DNA of 64,000 nucleotides from Carposina sasakii (Eukaryota; Arthropoda; Insecta; Lepidoptera; Carposinidae): contig CP053169.1 of the NCBI GenBank assembly GCA_014607495.2, positions 3,224,001 through 3,288,000 on the forward strand, written 5' to 3'. Made by a program: the position numbers and the translations under genes. Positions 1-12,300 of the stretch are shown here, one piece after another (within the stretch, counting starts at the first letter, position 1; the number at the start of each line of letters is the position of its first letter). The notes below the pieces were generated by a model. It worked only from the letters and a program-made list of their open reading frames with translations. It was not told the origin of the DNA and did no database searches.

Positions 1-37
1 GGTTTAAAAACTATGAACAACAAATGAATTATACATA

Positions 38-512
38 GGGTAGACCGAGGCGAATCGGAATAGTGGGAGAATCGGATCTAAATCAGAAATGCGTTATTAC
101 TTTGAATACAGCGTTGACACGGATCTCAAAGGACTGATAGTCTTACAGCCAGTTTCAATAACCGATCTCGAAAGATTTTATGCACATTTTAGATTAAATG
201 TCCCATTGTTTTCATACACAATTTCAAATTTGGTATTGAAATCGGCCTTTAGTAAGATCTCTCCCTTTACTTTGCGCCATCGGCAGTATTTTACTAGACC
301 GCTGTTTACTGTTTAGCAAGTCATTGTACTTTGTATCTGTCTTTATTCATATTTTTTATAAATTGATGTACTCGTATGTACAAGTTATTTGTAAAATAGT
401 TTATCCATAGCTAAATTATTACTAACTACAATATTCTCAATAAAGTTATTTTTATTACACGTTAGTATTTTTCGTGCGCTTAAATTAATACCCTATTTGC
501 CTCGGTCTACTC
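38..512. mobile_element. Possible MITE bounded by short inverted repeats
   Basis: TAGACCGAGGC at 41-51 is matched in reverse complement by GCCTCGGTCTA at 499-509, with further partial similarity on both sides. Between them lies a 75-codon + strand frame (89-316) with no recognisable domain and an AATAAA near 438. I read this as a short non-autonomous element and do not call the frame a gene. The exact ends are uncertain. Confidence 0.4.
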
Positions 513-974
513 TAAACATTATTTTAATGCATATTTATACTCATTGTTTCCACGTATTAGAAGAGTTCCTTATATTGAAGAACCATTTTACGGATACACG
601 TACCTAACCTTGATAGGTACGTAAATCAAAAGTTAAATAGATAATTAAAACACATGCCGTCTTGCTTTTTCAAGAGGAACAGAAAGAGAGATATCTACTA
701 ATTCTAGACATCGTGGAAATCATATCGTATCGTCTCTATACAAAATTCAAAATGGCGGCTATATTTATCGTATTTTGACAGGCTCTATGTCGATAAATCA
801 TCGGTTTATCATATAGTGATTCGCAGGTCATGCTACTTGTGCAGATAGCCTATATGAAGAATAAAGTTGCTTCTGGCTTTCTTTAAAACTTGATGATGAA
901 AGAGACAGACAACATCCTCAGATAGGCTTTCTGACGTTTGAAAAAATCAGCTCTTACTTAAATCTCAATTTTCC
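513..974. other. AT-rich intergenic DNA, no gene seen
   Basis: I see no coding frame with recognisable content and no clear repeat structure beyond simple AT-rich sequence. Confidence 0.5.
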
Positions 975-1265
975 CGTGCTGATACGGGGCTTCACTAAAA
1001 TACATCAGCTGCATCACCTTCCGGCCCCTTGATTACCTAATTAGCAATAGCAAAGTCGAAGCAATGCGATAGCGAAAATTGTACAATATTCGCATTGAAC
1101 TGTCAATGTTCCTTTGAAGTTCATTTTACGTAATACGAATATGACAAGCAATCAGCGATTTTTGTACAATTTTCGTTATCGCTTTGCTTTTATAGTTAGG
1201 TAATAAGGGACCGCTTGCATGTCGTAAGGGTCGACTAAGGAACTTGGGCAGTTACCTCAGGCGAT
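975..1265 (+). repeat. Dispersed repeat (family A) split by a MITE
   Basis: The segment beginning GTGCTGATACGGGGCTTCAC and continuing after 1212 with GCATGTCGTAAGGG matches a family seen repeatedly here: about 23133, 36920, 45190, 45725, 47845, 59505 and 60430 on +, and about 57110-57235 and 58205-58297 on minus. A MITE-like block sits inside this copy. Confidence 0.6.
1022..1212. mobile_element. MITE family E, diverged copy inside a family A repeat
   Basis: It starts GGCCCCTTGATTACCTAATT and ends GTTAGGTAATAAGGGACC, which are inverted relatives. Inside are the paired motifs AGCAATAGCAAAG and CTTTGCT. The same family with better-preserved ends is at 13606-13795, 29172-29365 and 38868-39011. 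The host repeat resumes after it. Confidence 0.55.
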
Positions 1266-2435
1266 AAGCTAGCATAAAAGCTAAATTATTTAACAAGGTT
1301 TAGTTTATTTAACTAAATTTAATACTTATTCGGAACCCCAGCATGCGATACAACATTTATTTATTTGAATTAAAAAGGAATAATTGAATATAAACATAGC
1401 AAAAAAGTATTAGCTATTTTTAACTAGGTACTTATGTACTAAACAACACTTATATGTAGGTAGGTATCTAGTACCTAGGTACCTACTTTACTTATAAAAA
1501 TTCCTATGAAACAAGTGCTAGATAACATTTATACTAAGAATAGGTACTTTATTATTTATGCATTTATTCATAGATGAAACCTATACTGGGGAATGCAGCT
1601 CGCTATAAATCTTTTTGATATTATACTAAAAACTAAATATAACATATTTATATGTATAGCTATTATATGTTTATACATATAAACATTCCTTTTGATTCAC
1701 TCCATCTATTAAAAAAACCGCATCAAAATCCGTTGCGTAGTTTTAATGATAAGCATAGGGACAGACAGCGCCGCTGTCACAGCGGGACTACTTTGTTTTA
1801 TAAGTATAATTATAATATGTGATACTGCTGTCCAAAAAGTAGCACGAAGCAGTATAATAACAGGACCTAAGAATTCTGTGGTAGGTATCTAAGGTAGGTG
1901 GTTATTTAGCACATTGCTACGAGCAAGGGAAACTTGCTACGAACTACGAAAAGATTGCTAAAAGCTGCGAGAGAAAGCTCGAGAGAGAATGAAATCTAGT
2001 ACAACATTGTTTAAAGATTTGAAAATATAACATTTATTATTATTTTGGTCGAAAAATAATAATATAAAACTAAACAATAAAAAATTACTGTTGTTTTATC
2101 TAAGTACGTGAAGGTAATTGAAATCATAGTTTTAAAATACGTAAATCTACTGTCAAACAATTTTGTTCGCGACTGTATAAATCATAAAAAGTATCAGTGG
2201 TATGAGTTGACCAATTCAAAACATTCAATAGGTCAACTCATCCCGCGGGATGAGTTCGAGTGGGATGAGTTGACTAAAGAGCCTTAAGAATCCATCACTT
2301 TAACTACATAGATGCTATTAAGGTAACTAAGTAAGTAGGTAGGTATGTACACAATATAAAATAATTCTAGGAAGATACGATCACATGGGTGACCTAAAAA
2401 AATCCTACCTAAAAATTCATAAAAACACAGTTGAT
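1266..2435. other. Intergenic DNA with weak transposon remnants
   Basis: No gene is visible. Near 1700-1800 there is a fragment of the common lepidopteran type 'CCGCATCAAAATCCGTTGCG', followed by a GACAGAC run, which I take as a decayed transposon end. 2200-2275 has short repeats of a GATGAGTTGA type. Confidence 0.4.
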
Positions 2436-2640
2436 ATATTATGTACATACATACATATAATTACGCCTTTATCCCTTACGGGATAAATGACCAATTTTGA
2501 GGGTGTAATTGAAATGTACAAGATCGGTTAGTAGTGACAGGTGGTCAGCCCATCGCCTACAAAACACCAAGACCTCTTGTCCCTCTACTGACTTGTACAG
2601 TATGCCCGGGAAGAGAAGCAGCTGTAGTATTATACGTTTG
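2436..2640 (+). repeat. Dispersed repeat (family H)
   Basis: The block from TACATACATACATATAATTA through ACTGACTTGTACAGTATGCC is repeated with small changes at about 47618-47825. It has no coding content I recognise. The short frames across it differ between the two copies, so they are not genes. Confidence 0.55.
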
Positions 2641-3381
2641 TTTTTCACTCCTAGAGCAGCATTGAAGAAAGCATACACAAATTTGTATATAATATGTTTG
2701 TGATACCAAAGAGGTGAGTTATAAAGGAATTACGATAAGGGAGATATCTAAGCAAAGCAGAGCTTTGAGGAATAATTTTATTTTTCTTTACAAAATCAGC
2801 GAACTCATTTAAAAATAATTTATATTGTAGCTGCGTGATGTACCTAAGCCTAACAATAATACCTGAGTCTGTACCGTTCGCGGTAGAAATCTAGTGTTAT
2901 GTTAGGTGGACGGACACACGATTGCATCACGGCTAAGCACGGCACAGCAGATTTTTAGTAGGTATGCAATTTCGTGTAGATGCGCTTCAAATTATTTGCA
3001 TACAATGTTAAAATCTCCAGCCCCACAAATGCTTTTTCTTAAAACCACTATACCGAAAATAAGGTATAACAGCGACATCTATGATTTTCCTACATTGAAA
3101 TAGTCAAAATATTTTTCCACACTAGATAGCGCTACAGTTTTTTGTAATTCTACTCCACGGTAGATGTCTCCTTTTTCAAATAATAATACGTGACTGGTTA
3201 AACCAAGTCACTTAGTTAGAACCTAGTCAAAATCCCATTAAAAAAACAATATGTCAAAGTTAATTGTCAATGTCAAACATTCTTTTAAAAGTTCGATTTC
3301 GCAATACGTGGATAGCAAGCGGTTTGTTTAATGTATTAATAAATTAATTGTGTTTTGATAATATATTCAACACAGTAAATT

Positions 3382-6300
3382 ATGGCAGATATAGAAAAAT
3401 TAAGCATAGGTTTGTATTTTGGTATTGGTTCTTGTACTAATATAATTCTAACCTTACTTTCCAGTCCTTACTCAAATTGTAATAAATTCGTGTAAAACTC
3501 TATTTGTTGCTTTTAAATCTATAGGTTAGACTTCTAATAATCTTACTAGTATCACGGTATTTGTATGTAAATAGTTACTTAAAGATTTGCGTACATTGCA
3601 TCATCCATCTTTGCATTGCATCATCCATCTTTGCATTGCATGAAATGCAACAATGTGCCTAAAGTTACGATAAAATCTAACTGCAGTGTCCAGGTTTTAA
3701 ATTATCTAAATATATTTTAAGAAGGTAAAATGTATTAAGCTAGGGTTTAATTAAGCTGTACCTACTATTGGACTATGCCAAATAAATTTTGTTGGTATAC
3801 ATGTACCTCCGTACAAAGTTCTTTAGTTCATGTGTTCGAATATTTCAGGTGAGATATACACCTCAGACAAGAAAGGTAGTGATGAGACTGGCGATGGCAC
3901 AGAAGAGAAGCCATTTAAGACCATCCTACAGGCCATGACACATGCTGGCAAGGAGCCATTCCCAGTCATCTATGTAGATGCAAAGGAAGAAGGTAAAACT
4001 TACACATACTCTTACTTACATCTCTTTTTCTTTATTAGGTACACTTAGGGGCCTCTATCACCATCTCCAAGTAAAGTTTCATAAGTTACTTCCAGAATAA
4101 CACTAGTTAACCAGTAAGTTAAACTTAAAAGAAGAAGTATTCGCCAAATGTGACAGATATTTAATACATTTAGCTGTAAAATGTAATTTTGCAACATTGT
4201 TAAACTTTACATGCATTGTAATAACACCTGACCTTTAAAGGCAAAGGATTCGATGTGGCTGCCAAGTCACAGCTGAAGAAAATTCAGAAGATATGGGTGA
4301 GGGAGAACTACAAGCAGGCAGACAAAGCCAAAGCTGAGGAAGAGGGCAATGATAAGAGACTCCAGAACCTGGAGGAAGCTAAGAAGATCATCATCAAAGA
4401 GGACCCCAACTTGCCCAAGGCTAAAGACATATCAATTTCTGAAAGTAAGTAAATACTCTGTAATATTTTAGTATTGTTGTTAAATTGTGTCATAGTATGA
4501 AATTTAAAGAGTTAAAAATTATACACACACAATATTTTAAACACACTAATTACAAAAAGGAATATTTTTTTAAGTGTAGTGGAACACTGATTTTCCGAAT
4601 TAATTGGGACCGGGGTCGATTCGGATAATCAGAAATTTGGATAATCTGACATAGACTAGTTATAAAGAAAATTCAATATGTATTATTGTGTTAAAAAAAA
4701 AAGCAAACATTTTGATTTCGTTTTACGGAAGCCGTGCGACGCAAAACATGTAGTGTCTTGACTCTAACTTTCAACCATAATAGTTGAAATATCTGGACTT
4801 GTTACAACAAAATAAAACAAAAATTATTTTTTTATATTACCCTTAGGACCGATTCGGATAATTGGAGATTCAGTTAATCGGTGTTCGGGGAATAGGCATT
4901 CTACTGTATGTACTTAAGAAAATTACTGTCATAATATTTGGATCACCAGAAAAGTTGGTTGTAGGTTTTATTACCACATAATTGAGTTAATAATCATATA
5001 CTTAGTAATAAATACATTTTTATAATGGTAGGAGGTAATGTAGTACATCTGTGTTTACTGAAATTACAATAATGCTACTTAAAGTGAACAGTAAAGACAA
5101 TAGCAATGAGTTATTGCTGAATTGATTTTGATATTTGTTTTTTGTCAGCAAATTTTTATACAATGAATATCATTACAATTTCAATTCTAATTTCTAAAGA
5201 TAGTGTTGTTATATAAATGTAAGTTTTAATCAAATTAAGTTGATGTTAAGATTTGGATGATCTAAATATAGTAATTACAAGGTGATAATAGGTGTTTGCT
5301 GACTCCTTTTCCACATACCTAGGTATATTGCCATTGGGCTTATTTCAATCTGCACGGATTATGGCAGTAGCCTATAGCGTGGTGTGGGGGAGGACTACGT
5401 CCAGCAACGGACTGCAATAGCCCGATGTGATAATTGATACAATACTTATTTTTATTTCCAGCAAAGGAGCATCGAGGCGAAAGAATATGCGTACGCGGCT
5501 GGGTGCACCGCCTACGTCGACAGGGCAAATCCCTGATGTTTCTAACCCTGCGGGACGGCACGGGATTCTTGCAGTGCGTACTCAACGGCGCCCTGTGTCA
5601 GACGTACAACGCGCTTGTACTGTCTACCGAGTCGTCGGTCGTGTTGTACGGAACGCTGGCGGTTGTGCCTGAGGGGAAGAGTGTGAGTTGTTTTGTTATT
5701 ACTTTGTGAATCGCAGTATCTGTAGCAAATCAGATGATCAGTCAGTTTTAAGATTACACATTCACAGATACAATAGCAACAATGATACAGGATAGAAACA
5801 TTGATGTGTTAGCTAGAAACGAAAACAGTTAAAAGTATATGTCGGAGAACATCCATCGTGATGTTATGAAGACTGTTTATTTTAAAATACCTTAAGTCGA
5901 AGTGACATTTTGGTTTTGTTTATTTTTTTTTATTTAGTTCCCACCTGAATGTAAAGATGGCGTGATAGTTGGTTCGCAAAAAGCAATGTTAGTCTATGGC
6001 CGGTTGTCAGTGGAGTTTTGCTTTTTAGACGGTTGGTGAAAAAAACGAGGTTCTCCCGCCAACAGACGGGCATTCGTTTGGCGATCGCGGGGTAGTGATT
6101 ACATCCGACGCTATCACGCTCATCTCGAGATATTTCTCTGCCTACATTATTAAAAACGGAATAAACCCACATTGGTCTACACGCCTGCATTATCATTTCG
6201 AAGAAATCTTACGTTATGGAGGAACAGTCTAGCTTCGTAGACGCCCCTGCTGAGGTTCCCCCGTCATCAGAAGTGGGATGTGACCAGCCAAGTGGACGGA

Positions 6301-9300
6301 TTGAAAACATGGAAGAAAAATGGCGAATGTTGCTGGAACAACAAAACCAAAACTTTCTCGCCCTTATCCACGCTATGGAAAGGCCATCATCGAACCACGT
6401 TGTGCATCTACCGGAATTCGATCCTGACAAAGTGAACATGGACGCCCGTGCTTGGTTATCTACTGCAAGTATGTGTATGGCTGATAACCCTTTAAATGGA
6501 GCATCGCTGATGATTACACTGAGTAAGTCGCTAAAGGGCCAGGCCTCGGTATGGTTATCACAAGTATCCTACCCTGGCATGGAATGGAAGGATTTTCAAG
6601 AGGCATTCACTGCGCGTTACGACACACCTGAGACAACTGCCGCTACTCTGCTGAATTTGTGGAACAGTAAGCCAAAAGAAAATGAGTGCCTTGCTTCTTA
6701 TGCCGCTTCGCAGATTAATGCATTATTGTCGCGATGGAAGAAAATGGATGTTGAGCAAATTGCTGTTGCTACTGTGGTCGCGCATCTTGCCCAAATTGAG
6801 CCACGTGCTAACCGCCTTGCATTTACCACCGAGATTGCCACGCGTGCCAAACTGCAACAAGAGCTGAAGGCGTTGACGTACTTAAAGAGAAAAGCACCCC
6901 CTAGTATGGATCGTGGAAATGGACAATTTGATGCCAAACGCAAGTTCTTACCATCACCTACATTTGTGAAGTGTGCTCACTGTGGCAAACCTGGGCATCA
7001 TATTTCTGCATGCCGGTTTAAGAAGGACAACCAGAGGAAGGAGTACCATCACCCGAAACCGACGCAAGGAGAATCAAGCGCTCCCACTGCTAAGTCCAGC
7101 AACGCTGCTGTCACCTGCTTCAACTGTGGGACTAAGGGTCACTATTCCTCAAGATGCCCGCAGCCGAAGAAGATCAACGGTGCCAAGTCTGGTGGGCCGC
7201 CAGCTGGCAACTCTGTTGAGCGACGTGTGGACATCTGCACCGTCGCAGCCCCTGTTGGTGTTTTGCAGCATTTCAGTGAGGTCTTTTCATTTTGTTATGA
7301 CTCTGGAGCCGAATGCTCACTTATAAAGGAGTCAATATCGTCAAGAATCAATGGCAAGCGATTTAATAACACTGTCAAAATGACTGGCATTGGTGATAGT
7401 TGTGTTTATAGTACTGTACAAATTTTAGCTATGGTTCAGATTGACGATATTGCTCTTGAAGTTCTTTTTCATGTTCTTCCGGACAAGTACTTACGACATA
7501 GTATAATGATCGGTTATGATATTTTATCTCAAGGGATTGACGTTTTAATTTCTATCCATAAGCTTTATTTTACTAGGTCACGAATAGTGAACGCTTGTAT
7601 TTCGTCTCCTCCTGATGTCATTGATTTTAACGATATAGACACTGACATTCCTATTGAGTTCAAGCCGAAACTTGTGAACCTCTTAAATGAATTCAAGGAT
7701 TATTTCATTTCTGGTACACCTTCTGGTCATGCTAATGTTGACCCAATAGAGATTCGACTTGTAGATCCTAATAAGACCGTGTATCGTAGGCCATATAGGT
7801 TGAGTCCACAGGAACGCAAGGTCGTTAGGGAAAAACTCGATGAGTTGCTTGTAGCTAAGGTTATACGTCCAAGCAGGTCGCCTTTCGCGAGCCCTATTCT
7901 TCTTGTGAAGAAAAAGGACGGGTCGGACCGTATGTGTGTAGATTTCAGAGAGCTCAACGCAAATACGGTGCCGGACCGCTATCCCTTACCCCTAATAGCT
8001 GACCAAATAGATCGTCTGCATGGTTGCCATTATTTTACAACACTAGATATGGCTAGTGGCTTCCATCAGCTGCCGGTTCACCCGGACTCTATTGAAAAGA
8101 CCGCCTTCGTGACTCCGGAAGGTCATTTCGAATATCTTAAAATGCCCTTTGGTCTACGGAATGCGCCTGCGGCTTTTCAACGAGCAGTTAATAAGGCGTT
8201 AGGGTCCCTGGCTAATACTTACGCTGTCGTTTATATGGATGACATTCTTATCATGGGGAGTTCTGACATTGATGAGACTTTGGATAGGATTCGTTCTGTC
8301 TTCCGCATACTTACCGAAGCTGGTTTTTACTTCAATTTAAAGAAATGTTCGTTTATGCAGGAGAGAGTCGAATATCTAGGCTACGAGGTTAGTAAAGGTG
8401 AAATTCGTCCGAATCCCAAGAAAGTCGAAGCTTTAACCCGTTTACCTCCTCCACAGACAGTCACACAGTTAAGGCAGTTCATTGGACTCGCTTCTTACTT
8501 TAGGCAGTTCATCCCTAGGTTTGCTCAGGTCGTGGCTCCTCTTCATAGACTTACTTCTCCTGGTAAAGGCAATATCGACTGGAAGTCAGAACATGAAGAG
8601 AGTAGGCAGAAGGTTATCTCCATATTGACGAACGAACCTGTCTTGGTTATATTTGATCCTGATTGTGCGGCCGAACTTCATACGGATGCATCGTCAATTG
8701 GGTATGGTGGAATCTTAATTCAAAATAAAGGTGGTAAGAATCATGTCGTTGGGTACTACAGCAAGCGAACCACACCCGCTGAGGCAAAATACCACTCTTA
8801 TGAGCTGGAAACCTTAGCGGTTGTGAATTCGATTAAACACTTTCGTCATTACTTACATGGGAATAAGTTCGTTGTTGTTACAGACTGCAATGCTTTAAAG
8901 TCTTCTCATCGGAAAGCTGATCTGACACCTCGTGTACACCGCTGGTGGGCTTTTCTGCAAGCCTTTGATTTTGAGATTATTTTCAGGGACGGAAAAAGGA
9001 TGTGCCATGCAGATTTCTTATCTCGAAATCCCTTACCTATAGAGTCCGTTTCAAAGGTCCAGCAGATGCGGGTTGATGTGGCCAACTTGCCGGAGCACTG
9101 GTTGCAAGCGGAACAGCAGCGTGATCCTGAAATTCTAAAGCTGATTGATGATCACAAAGAACATCGCATGAACGAGGATGTCACTAAGACATATGAGGTT
9201 AGAAAAGGTGTTCTTCACAGGAAAATTCAGCGAAATAACAGGTCTCGGTGGTTACCGATTGTACCCAGGGCTCTTCGCTGGTCGATTGTTAATTCTGTAC

Positions 9301-12300
9301 ATGAGTCTCTAATGCATGTCGGCTGGGAGAAGACGCTTGAAAAGATCTTCGAGATGTATTGGTTCGAGCACATGTCCAAATTTGTTCGCAAGTTCATTGA
9401 CAATTGTGTCACATGTAAGATCTCGAAATCTTCATCGGGCAAGGTTCAAGCTGAAATGCACCCGATACCCAAGACTCCAATTCCTTGGCACACGTTGCAT
9501 ATCGATGCTACAGGGAAGCTGAGTGGCAAGAACGACAGTAAGGAATACGTTTTTGTATTAATTGACGCTTTTACCAAATTTGTCTTGCTACACCATACCC
9601 TGCGCATCGATACTGCAAGCAGTATTCGAGCTCTAAAAAACAGTATCTCATTATTTGGAGCTCCTAAACGTCTTATCGCTGATCAGGGTCGGTGTTTCGC
9701 GAGTGCCGATTTTAAAGAATTTTGTCAAATTCACGGTATCAACTTACACCTCATTGCTACAGGCAGCTCTCGTGCGAACGGTCAGGTCGAGCGGGTCATG
9801 AGTACGCTGAAAAATATGCTGACAGCCGTCGAGTCCAGTAAAGAGCGGTCATGGCAGGATGCTCTCCCTGATGTTCAGCTAGCTTTAAATTGTACCATCA
9901 ACAGGGTAACTAAGTCGAGTCCACTCGAACTCCTTATAGGCAAAGTTTCTAGGCCGTTAGAATTACTTTTTGTAAATGATGAAGAGCCCGCCGTTGACAT
10001 CGATTCTGTTCGAGAGCAAGCTGTTACTGGTATGCAGAAGAACTCTAATTATGATAAGACTCGATTTGACAGCTTAAAGGCGAAAGTTCAAAATTTCGCA
10101 GTAGGTGATTTTGTTCTTCTTAAAAATGAGGAGAGGAACCAGACGAAACTAGACCCTAAATATAAAGGTCCCTTTAAGATCGCTGAAATATTAGACGGTG
10201 ATAGGTATCTTATCAAAGCTTTAAACAGTAATAGGTCCTACAAATACGCGCACGATCGGTTAAGGAAAATGCCTTCTAACGAAAATTTTGATGATTTGTC
10301 CGAGGAACATGAGATCGAACAATCTGAACATAGTGCTACTACTACTACTCGTAACCATGACAAACAAAATGTTGTAATTGCACAGGTTGAACCAAATGTT
10401 AAAACTGTATCTAGCGAGCAAGATATTGAAAACAAATAAGATGAAGCAAATACGTAATTTCTAAATTTTAGTGTTTTTTATTTCATTTAGTTAGTAAGTT
10501 TATTCTTTACTTTGTTAAGACTGGTTTAAAAGCTTTACGCTACATGATATGTGCTGGTTAGTATGTAGTCGTAGCTCCGGTCCTACCGAAGAGTGTGCGG
10601 CGCGCATCTAACCATGCGAATTGGTTAAGTGAAATCGCTGGTCAAGCGAATATTTTAAAGTAATTGCTGCTATAGTCGCTGGTCAAGTGACTATAATAAT
10701 CGTTGCTGGTTAAGTGACAAGATGAATCGCTGGTTAAGTGATTTTTAATTTAAAAAAAAAAAGTTGTACCGCTGGTTAAGTGGTGCAACTTTATTGAAGT
10801 TTTCAAACCAGTTCTTTGTTTGCAAATAATTTCTTTGTAAGATTCGATAATGATTAAAGGAACTTAAAATTAAAGTAGTTTTATTATTGAAGGCTAAGTT
10901 AACCTACTTTGAGTTCAAAATCTTGCTCTAATAGAAGTCAGGAATGACCGAGAAGTATCTACTGCTGTGAATATTTTCTCTTTTAGATTGAACACCCACG
11001 CGAGGACGCGTGACGCCGTCAGAAATGGCCGTGTCGGAGAACATCCATCGTGATGTTATGAAGACTGTTTATTTTAAAATACCTTAAGTCGAAGTGACAT
11101 TTTGGTTTTGTTTATTTTTTTTTATTTAGTTCCCACCTGAATGTAAAGATGGCGTGATAGTTGGTTCGCAAAAAGCAATGTTAGTCTATGGCCGGTTGTC
11201 AGTGGAGTTTTGCTTTTTAGACGGTTGGTGAAAAAAACGAGGTTCTCCCGCCAACAGACGGGCATTCGTTTGGCGATCGCGGGGTAGTGATTACATCCGA
11301 CGCTATCACGCTCATCTCGAGATATTTCTCTGCCTACATTATTAAAAACGGAATAAACCCACATTGGTCTACACGCCTGCATTATCATTTCGAAGAAATC
11401 TTACGTTATGGAGGAACAGTCTAGCTTCGTAGACGCCCCTGCTGAGGTTCCCCCGTCATATATAAAAAATAGAATATGCAGGATGTAACAAAAGTGAAAA
11501 GCTATGTAAATAGCCCACTAAAAGGAAACTATCCACAAAATGTCAGACTCGAAATCACATGTTTATTTTTCCAGATAGTATGGAAAATTCCTAAACAACT
11601 CAGAAGTTCTCTACTATACTATATACTATACTATACTATCTGGAAAAATAAACATGTGATTTCGAGTCTCAAAATTTGGAAATAGGTTCTCTATAGTAGG
11701 CTATTTAATAGCTTCTCGCTAAACATACCCTTTCTGTTACACCCCAGGATGCACGGCTCTTTCGTAATGTACAGAATGTAACAGAAAGGGTATTTGGAGC
11801 CTGTCAGTTACATCCCGCGTATTTGTAACCAAACAAACAACAAAAAGATCCCTTTTCAGCTGGACGCTGCTAAGACAAAGACCATGCAAAACATCGCTCA
11901 TTTTCAAAGGTGGTGTATATATTAGGTATACTCGTATTTATGTGTGCGGAGCGTTTGGTTACTAGCTATCGTACTATAAGTTTATATTTCGATTCCTACA
12001 TGTACCTATTGACGGCCGATTGGTGTAGTAGGTAGTGACATTGATATGATGAATATCGATGTTTGTTTCCGAGTCATGGATGTTTCTATACTTATCTGTG
12101 TATTTATACACCGTTGCCTAGTACCCACGACACAAGACCTTAGGGATCTTAGTGTGGGACTAGGTTAATGTGTTGTGTAGTGTGTGAATATTTATTTGAA
12201 TGTGTTACGCAGGCGCCGGGCGGACATGAGTTGTCGTGTGACTACTGGCAGCTGGTGGGGCTGGCGCCCCCGGGCGGCGCTGACGCCATCCTCAACGAGG

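Larger units (their letters stand above)
5840..11458 (+). mobile_element. Complete Ty3/gypsy LTR retrotransposon
   Basis: The element runs from TGTCGGAGAACATCC to CCCCGTCA. It is flanked by a 4-bp TATA duplication (5836-5839 and 11459-11462). Unit 2 preserves the empty site (AAAGTATATAAAAAAT near 26978), which fixes the borders exactly. It carries two 427-bp LTRs, one gag-pol frame (6216-10439), a 592-bp untranslated region with a stem-loop array, and no env-like frame. It lies in the sense direction inside AsnRS intron 4. Identical-looking LTRs and its absence from unit 2 mean it inserted after the duplication. The clade is uncertain: the two CCHC knuckles and single frame fit more than one Ty3/gypsy lineage. 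Confidence 0.97.

Noticed and set aside
5930..6196. 88-codon minus-strand frame, repeated exactly at 11122-11388
   Set aside because: It lies wholly within the LTR and occurs twice only because the LTRs are copies; no recognisable protein.
6682..7326. Frames of 61 and 117 codons overlapping gag in other phases
   Set aside because: They are shadows of the gag-pol frame, which has all expected motifs; no independent signal.
10600..10800. Stem-loop array as a tRNA cluster or CRISPR-like array
   Set aside because: No cloverleaf, no A and B boxes, stems unequal in length, repeats only about 10 bases, and a eukaryotic retrotransposon context.
10440..11031. Possible env gene after gag-pol
   Set aside because: The 592 bases contain no long frame on either strand.
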